A stretch of 10,014 nt of DNA, from the NCBI GenBank assembly GCA_023231165.1, contig JALNVY010000079.1:1-10014 (forward strand), given 5' to 3'. The position numbers and the translations under genes were made by a program. How positions within the stretch are numbered: position 1 is the stretch's first letter; every line of letters begins with the position of its first letter. This document shows positions 6,537 through 10,014 of the stretch, piece by piece. The stretch is from Syntrophales bacterium. GTDB taxonomy: Bacteria > Desulfobacterota > Syntrophia > Syntrophales > UBA8958. The notes below the pieces were generated by a model. That model had not been told where the DNA came from. It ran no database searches and saw nothing but the letters and a program-made list of their open reading frames with translations.

Positions 6537-6884
6537 TCAGGACTTCCCCTCTGTTTTGATTCTGGCCTTTTTCCCCTTCAGCGCCCGCAGGTAATACAGT
6601 CGGGAACGCCTCACCCTTCCCCTCGTAACCACTTCGATCCGATCAATTACCGGGGAATGCAGAGGAAAGGTACGTTCCACACCGATTCCGTAGGAAATCT
6701 TCCGGACGGTAAACGTGGCGCGGCTGCTGCCCCGTCTCTTCCGGATGACAACGCCTTCAAAGGCCTGGATTCGCTGTTTCTGACCTTCGATGATCCGTAC
6801 ATATACCTTGACGCTATCTCCGGACTTAAAACCGGGCAGATCAGCCCTGATTTGCTCTTTTTCAATCATTTCTATGAAATTCAT
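6537..6884 (-). CDS. rplS: 50S ribosomal protein L19
   Basis: Large-subunit protein at the 30S-50S interface. Sequence cues: LPGFKSGDSVKVYVRIIEGQ, QAFEGVVIRKRRG and the closing RRSRLYYLRALKGKKARIK. The start needs choosing. A GTG at 6893 would sit directly against the GAGGT ribosome site (6898-6894), leaving no spacing. The ATG at 6884 is nine bases after that site and yields 115 residues, the usual L19 size, so ATG 6884 is preferred. It follows the SPOUT methyltransferase after a ~50-base AT-rich gap that may hold an internal promoter. Confidence 0.96.
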   Translation of the reverse strand: MNFIEMIEKEQIRADLPGFKSGDSVKVYVRIIEGQKQRIQAFEGVVIRKRRGSSRATFTVRKISYGIGVERTFPLHSPVIDRIEVVTRGRVRRSRLYYLRALKGKKARIKTEGKS

Positions 6885-6916
6885 GTTTCCCACACCTCAC
6901 CTGTTTATTACAAATT

Positions 6917-6946
6917 TTTATATTTATTTTGTCCCTTATCTTCCAA
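6917..6946 (-). promoter_or_regulatory. Possible internal promoter for rplS
   Basis: On the minus strand TTGGAA (6946-6941) and TATAAA (6922-6917) are 18 bases apart, in an AT-rich gap that differs from the tight spacing elsewhere in the operon. The -35 overlaps the end of the upstream gene. Confidence 0.3.
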
Positions 6947-7502
6947 AAAGCCTGTCCAGAACAACAGCAGCGGCAGATCGCACGGAAAGATGATTATAAT
7001 CCGAACTGCCCCGCACCGGTTCCAGACAATAATCAGCCTGATCGACAATCCCATCCGCCAGTCCCCAGCCTGTTCCGAAGATTATCAGGTAGGGACGGTC
7101 GTCCCTTTCAAGAATACCCTTCATTTTCTTAAATGAAGTCGGTGATCTCTTCAAAGATGCGCCTGTAACCACTAGCCGGGGGCGCCGGCCCGAAACGACC
7201 TCAATATCATTGCCGACCATGGCGAAGTTCTCTTTGACACAAACATGTTCGAAGGCCTCCCGGCGCGAGGGATTATAGGTTGCCCCGTAACCCTGCTGCC
7301 AATGGTCGAGAATGCTTTGTACAAGCACACGCTGCACTTCGATGGGCGTCACAATGTAAAACCGCTGCATACCGTAAGTTCGCGCCACTCTAGAAATATC
7401 ATGGACGTCCATGTTGGCAACGGCAGTAGTCACGATATTCCTGTGCTTGTTAAATACAGGATAATGTAAAAGAGCTATATAACAATTTGAACTGGTTATC
7501 AC
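6936..7502 (-). CDS. SPOUT-fold RNA methyltransferase (COG4752-like)
   Basis: 188 residues. The N-terminal pattern IALLHYPVFNKHRNIVTTAV, then NMDVHDISRVARTYG, fits a family of putative SAM-dependent RNA methyltransferases (recalled as COG4752/PF09936) that often follow trmD. The C-terminal half has the SPOUT trefoil-knot layout: YLIIFGTGWGLADG (138-151) as the SAM loop and SSDYNHLSVRSAAAVVLDRL (166-185) as the knot helix. The target RNA is unknown; it is not TrmD itself, which lies just upstream. The start is GTG at 7502, overlapping the trmD TGA by four bases (GTGA), with AGGCGGA just before it inside trmD. No other in-frame start retains the conserved beginning. Confidence 0.88.
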   Translation of the reverse strand: MITSSNCYIALLHYPVFNKHRNIVTTAVANMDVHDISRVARTYGMQRFYIVTPIEVQRVLVQSILDHWQQGYGATYNPSRREAFEHVCVKENFAMVGNDIEVVSGRRPRLVVTGASLKRSPTSFKKMKGILERDDRPYLIIFGTGWGLADGIVDQADYCLEPVRGSSDYNHLSVRSAAAVVLDRLFGR

Positions 7503-8233
7503 CGGTCTTCCGCCTGAATCTCCTTCAGGATCAACCGGTCCGAATCGGACAGATTGATTTTATCAAGCAGCTCCGGCCGTCGGCGCCACGTCCTCGCCAA
7601 GGATTGTCGACGGCGCCAATTATCCATGTCCCGGTGATTACCCGATATCAGGAGATCGGGAACCTTCCATCCCCGGTATTCCTGAGGCCGGGTATATTGA
7701 GGATACTCAAGCAGTCCCGAAGAAAATGAATCTTTCCACGCCGATTCACTGTTTCCGAGAACCCCGGGAACCAGCCTGGAAACGGCATCCACGATCATCA
7801 TCGCCGACAACTCACCACCGGTGAGAACGAAATCCCCAATGGAGATCTCCCGGTCTGCCAGATGTTCTTTTACGCGCTCATCCACGCCTTCATAGTGTCC
7901 ACAAATCAGCACCAGTCTATGACAGGCAGCAAGTTCTTCCGCCGTATCCTGCTTGAAGGGAGTTCCCTGGGGACTCATCAGAATGACCGGCCCTTCCCCG
8001 GATTTTAACTCCAGGGCGGCCAGCGCCCGGTCAATCGGCTCCACCTTCATGACCATGCCGCCGCCCCCCCCGAAAGGAGCGTCGTCTGTTACCCGGTGCT
8101 TGCCCGGGGCATACATCCGGATATCATGAACGTGAACTTCAATGAGCGCTTTCTCCCTTGCCTTTTTGAGGATGCTGCTCTCAAAGACCGACAAAAACAT
8201 TTCCGGGAAAAGAGAGAGAATATCAAACCGCAT
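7499..8233 (-). CDS. trmD: tRNA (guanine37-N1)-methyltransferase
   Basis: 244 residues. Methylates G37 next to the anticodon of tRNAs reading CNN codons and so prevents +1 frameshifting. The protein opens MRFDILSLFPEMF. DDAPFGGGGGMVMKVEP (50-66), LMSPQGTPF (85-93), GHYEGVDER (112-120) and SIGDFVLTGGE (131-141) form the knotted SAM site. Arg153 and Asp168 occupy the positions of the catalytic pair in the E. coli enzyme. The C-terminal domain shows LEYPQYTRP and the HRDMDNWRRRQS stretch. The ATG follows rimM by nine bases, and its GAGG ribosome site overlaps the rimM stop, so the two are coupled. The stop overlaps the downstream methyltransferase start. Confidence 0.98.
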   Translation of the reverse strand: MRFDILSLFPEMFLSVFESSILKKAREKALIEVHVHDIRMYAPGKHRVTDDAPFGGGGGMVMKVEPIDRALAALELKSGEGPVILMSPQGTPFKQDTAEELAACHRLVLICGHYEGVDERVKEHLADREISIGDFVLTGGELSAMMIVDAVSRLVPGVLGNSESAWKDSFSSGLLEYPQYTRPQEYRGWKVPDLLISGNHRDMDNWRRRQSLARTWRRRPELLDKINLSDSDRLILKEIQAEDR

Positions 8234-8242
8234 CCACCGACC

Positions 8243-8749
8243 TCACAGCCCCTCAAGAAGTCTGACGGTCATAACATTCTTGACTCTGTCCACCTTCCTG
8301 ATCACATCCTCACTGGCCGGCAGCAGCTTTTCTTCTTCGCCATTCTTACAGACGTAAACATCATTACTTCCCGCCGAAAAGATCTCACTGATTTTACCAA
8401 GGGATACCCCTTCTTCCGTAATGACGTCCATCCCGATGAGTTCACGCCAGTAGTATTCTCCCTCCGGCAACGCCGCCAGTTTATCTATCGGCGCATATAC
8501 CCGGCAACCCAGGAGGGACGCTGCTGCCTGGTGATCACTGAACCCTTCCATCTCCAGGAAAAAAAAATCGCTTCCTGATTGATATCTGGTCAACAGGCAG
8601 CGCTGCATATCCGTTTCTTCCCTCTGAAGATAGACCGCCTCCAGGCGGGGAAGAAGACTCATGGGATCCGTCAGGTAAGATTTCACTTTAACGCCGCCAT
8701 GGAGACCGTGCGTTTTGACAATTTTACCAATTTCAAAGAACTCACTCAC
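8243..8749 (-). CDS. rimM: Ribosome maturation factor RimM
   Basis: 168 residues from the chosen start. Helps late assembly of the 30S head around protein S19. The N-terminal RimM domain begins FFEIGKIVKTHGLHGGVKVK; the C-terminal PRC-barrel contains YYWRELIGMDVITEEG and ISEIFSAGSNDVYVC. The frame stays open upstream to 8803, but that part overlaps the KH gene and does not resemble the family. GTG at 8749 (MSEFFEIG) lies one base beyond the KH gene's TAG stop and gives the normal length. The ribosome site is indistinct, and coupling to the gene before it is likely. Order rpsP-KH-rimM-trmD is widely conserved. Confidence 0.94.
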   Translation of the reverse strand: MSEFFEIGKIVKTHGLHGGVKVKSYLTDPMSLLPRLEAVYLQREETDMQRCLLTRYQSGSDFFFLEMEGFSDHQAAASLLGCRVYAPIDKLAALPEGEYYWRELIGMDVITEEGVSLGKISEIFSAGSNDVYVCKNGEEEKLLPASEDVIRKVDRVKNVMTVRLLEGL

Positions 8750-8750
8750 C

Positions 8751-8981
8751 CTATTCGATAATTTCCAGAACGCTTCGTTTCCGGATCTTGGTGGATGCGG
8801 CACTTAAAATCGTTCTCATGGCCTTCGCAGTCCTACCCTGTTTGCCGATAACCTTGCCGAGGTCTTCCTTTGCTACCCTTAGTTCGATGACCGATGTCTG
8901 CTCGCCAACCACCTCTGAAACCTCAACCTGTTCGGGGTTATCAACCAGCGCCTGCGCCATGTACTTGATCAACTCTTTCAT
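8751..8981 (-). CDS. khpA: KH-domain RNA-binding protein (KhpA-like)
   Basis: 76 residues, a single type II KH domain. The GxxG loop is GKQG in DLGKVIGKQGRTAKAMRTIL, preceded by the beta strands VSEVVGEQTSVIELRVAK. Members bind many RNAs and in Gram-positive bacteria pair with KhpB; in this operon position the protein is often annotated YlqC/KhpA. An upstream GTG (8996) would add MEVGT but would use the ribosome site itself as coding sequence. ATG 8981 has GGAGGT (8994-8989) seven bases upstream and gives the usual MKELIKYMAQALVDNPEQV start. Confidence 0.93.
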   Translation of the reverse strand: MKELIKYMAQALVDNPEQVEVSEVVGEQTSVIELRVAKEDLGKVIGKQGRTAKAMRTILSAASTKIRKRSVLEIIE

Positions 8982-9053
8982 CGTTCCCACCTCCACCGGA
9001 TTAGTCCGTTAACCTTTTCAAGATTTCGACTGAAACCGCCGACAACCAAACTT

Positions 9054-9290
9054 CTACCCCTTTTTTTTCAATAGCTGAGACACGGTAAGGGTCGGCTTGG
9101 CGCCCTTGGACAACCAATACTTGATCCTTTCGATTTTGAGACTCACACCGTCGAGGTCCTTCGCCGGATCGTAGTGGCCCAGAACTTCCAGGAAACGGCC
9201 GTCCCGCGGGGATTCTGAATCTGCTGCTACAACCCTGTAAAACGGCTTTTTATGCCCACCCATGCGGGTCAATCTTATTTTAACTGCCAT
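9054..9290 (-). CDS. rpsP: 30S ribosomal protein S16
   Basis: 78 residues, at the short end of the family. Primary-binding protein needed for 30S assembly. It opens MAVKIRLTRMGGHKKPFYRV, continues with VVAADSESPRDGRFLEVLGHYDP and has IKYWLSKGAKPTLTV near the end. It terminates SQLLKKKG. The last lysines are coded by a run of eight A (9061-9068 on the plus strand as T), giving the heptamer A AAA AAG two codons before TAG. An AGGAGGTGATC sequence lies upstream, an unusually long match to the 16S rRNA 3' end, with its GGAGG core 15 bases from ATG. Confidence 0.97.
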   Translation of the reverse strand: MAVKIRLTRMGGHKKPFYRVVAADSESPRDGRFLEVLGHYDPAKDLDGVSLKIERIKYWLSKGAKPTLTVSQLLKKKG

Positions 9291-9300
9291 CCTGTGTACC

Positions 9301-9311
9301 GATCACCTCCT
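9301..9311 (-). promoter_or_regulatory. Extended Shine-Dalgarno sequence of rpsP
   Basis: AGGAGGTGATC (minus strand) is complementary over 11 bases to the usual 16S rRNA 3' tail. Its end lies ten bases from the rpsP ATG and its GGAGG core 15 bases away, farther than the other ribosome sites in this window. This fits strong initiation for a ribosomal protein. Confidence 0.6.
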
Positions 9312-9370
9312 GTTTCTTAACTTCCTTCCTCTTTGTTAATTGGAAGATCGAATCAACTAACACATTTTTT

Positions 9371-10014
9371 TTATTTTGAAAAGGGAAAATTTCCCCGCCT
9401 CATCGCCTTCATTCCGTCCTTTGAAGTCATCTTTTTCATCATCTTGCGCATCTCTCCATAGTTCTTCAGAAGTCGATTGACGTCCTGTACCGTTGTCCCG
9501 CTTCCCAGGGCAATGCGCTTTCGCCGCTGACCGTCAATGAGCAGATAATTATACCGCTCCTTTCTGGTCATGGAATCGATGATGGCAGTGACCCTTCCGA
9601 GCTCCTTCTCATCGGGATCAATATTTTTGAGGGCTTTGATTTTATTGAATCCCGGGATCATGGAAAGCATATCCTTAATAGACCCCATTTTTTTTATCTG
9701 CGTGAGTTGAGTGCGGAAATCTTCGAGGGTAAATTCGTTTTTACGGATCTTCTTTTCGAGCTCCCTGGCCTGCTGCTCATCTACCGTAGCCTGAGCTTTC
9801 TCCACCAGGGTCAATATATCACCCATCCCCAGAATCCGTGTGGCCATTCGTTCCGGGTGAAAGACCTCCAGGGCATCGACCTTCTCGCCAATTCCTACGA
9901 ATTTGATGGGTTTGCCCATAACGGCCTTCAGGGACAAGGCGGCCCCACCTCGGGCATCACCGTCCATCTTCGTCATAATGACCCCATCGATACCCAGGCG
10001 CTCGTTGAAGGTCG
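9371..10014 (-). CDS. ffh: Signal recognition particle protein Ffh (5' part outside the window)
   Basis: About 213 C-terminal residues; the gene continues past the right edge. GTPase that, with 4.5S RNA, targets membrane and exported proteins to the FtsY receptor. The visible G domain end has TFNERLGIDGVIMTKMDG, including the TKMD guanine-specificity motif and DARGGAALS, then FVGIGEKVDALEVFHPERMA. The methionine-rich M domain follows, with signal-sequence-binding helices (IKKMGSIKDMLSMIPGFNK), the RNA-binding helix RRKRIALGSGTTVQDVNRLL and a Met/Lys-rich end. It is separated from rpsP by 80 bases with no terminator hairpin that I can see, so it is probably the upstream gene of the same operon. 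Confidence 0.97.
   Translation of the reverse strand, partial: TFNERLGIDGVIMTKMDGDARGGAALSLKAVMGKPIKFVGIGEKVDALEVFHPERMATRILGMGDILTLVEKAQATVDEQQARELEKKIRKNEFTLEDFRTQLTQIKKMGSIKDMLSMIPGFNKIKALKNIDPDEKELGRVTAIIDSMTRKERYNYLLIDGQRRKRIALGSGTTVQDVNRLLKNYGEMRKMMKKMTSKDGMKAMRRGNFPFSK

Noticed and set aside
6657..7136. 159-codon plus-strand frame across rplS and the methyltransferase gene
   Set aside because: Antisense to two conserved proteins; composition and lack of motifs mark it as a shadow.
8096..8578. 160-codon plus-strand frame across the trmD-rimM border
   Set aside because: A shadow of two well-supported minus-strand genes with no start signal.
1..10014. CRISPR array, tRNA, rRNA, IS element or prophage ends
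   Set aside because: I saw no regularly spaced repeats, cloverleaf sequences, rRNA motifs, transposase motifs or terminal inverted repeats on reading through both strands.

Overview
The window reads as chromosome of a Deltaproteobacterium, probably of the Syntrophus/Syntrophobacterales type. This is inferred from three things: the protein flavour, the gene order ffh-rpsP-KH-rimM-trmD-SPOUT methyltransferase-rplS-rnhB-yraN, and an adenylate kinase with a rearranged zinc/LID region that I associate from memory with that group. Most of the window is well-kept housekeeping DNA. The left edge is the worn end of a defence-type locus.

Layout: (1) 1-955, minus strand, is a broken chimera. The N-terminal P-loop part of a DUF499-type ATPase is joined to the C-terminal end of an SNF2-like helicase. 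It also carries a one-base frameshift, an in-frame stop and a damaged Walker B motif. (2) 956-1415 is an AT-rich intergenic stretch with a clean palindrome, likely divergent control elements and no convincing gene. (3) 1416-5421, plus strand: a small FmdB-type zinc ribbon protein, adk, lepA and hemW. A hairpin between adk and lepA looks like a terminator, and its 3' arm contains the lepA ribosome binding site. (4) 5424-5528, plus strand, is a short peptide remnant that looks like the C-terminal tail of a DUF4239 (bestrophin-like) membrane protein. It is squeezed between hemW and yraN. (5) 5535-10014, minus strand, is a compact operon transcribed from beyond the right edge: ffh (5' end missing), rpsP, a KH-domain RNA-binding protein, rimM, trmD, a second SPOUT-fold methyltransferase, rplS, rnhB, yraN.

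The minus-strand operon is a translation and RNA-maturation unit: SRP targeting (Ffh), ribosomal proteins S16 and L19, 30S maturation (RimM), tRNA m1G37 methylation (TrmD), RNA chaperoning (KH protein) and RNA/DNA hybrid removal (RNase HII). Genes are tightly packed with 4-nt overlaps (trmD/methyltransferase, rnhB/yraN), which suggests translational coupling. The plus-strand genes (nucleotide balance, translation factor EF4, haem chaperone) converge on the end of this operon with no strong terminator visible between them.

I do not see a complete new system here. The points most worth a second look are the chimeric defence pseudogene, the lepA leader hairpin, the dnaX-like slippery heptamer at the end of rpsP and the DUF4239-like relic.
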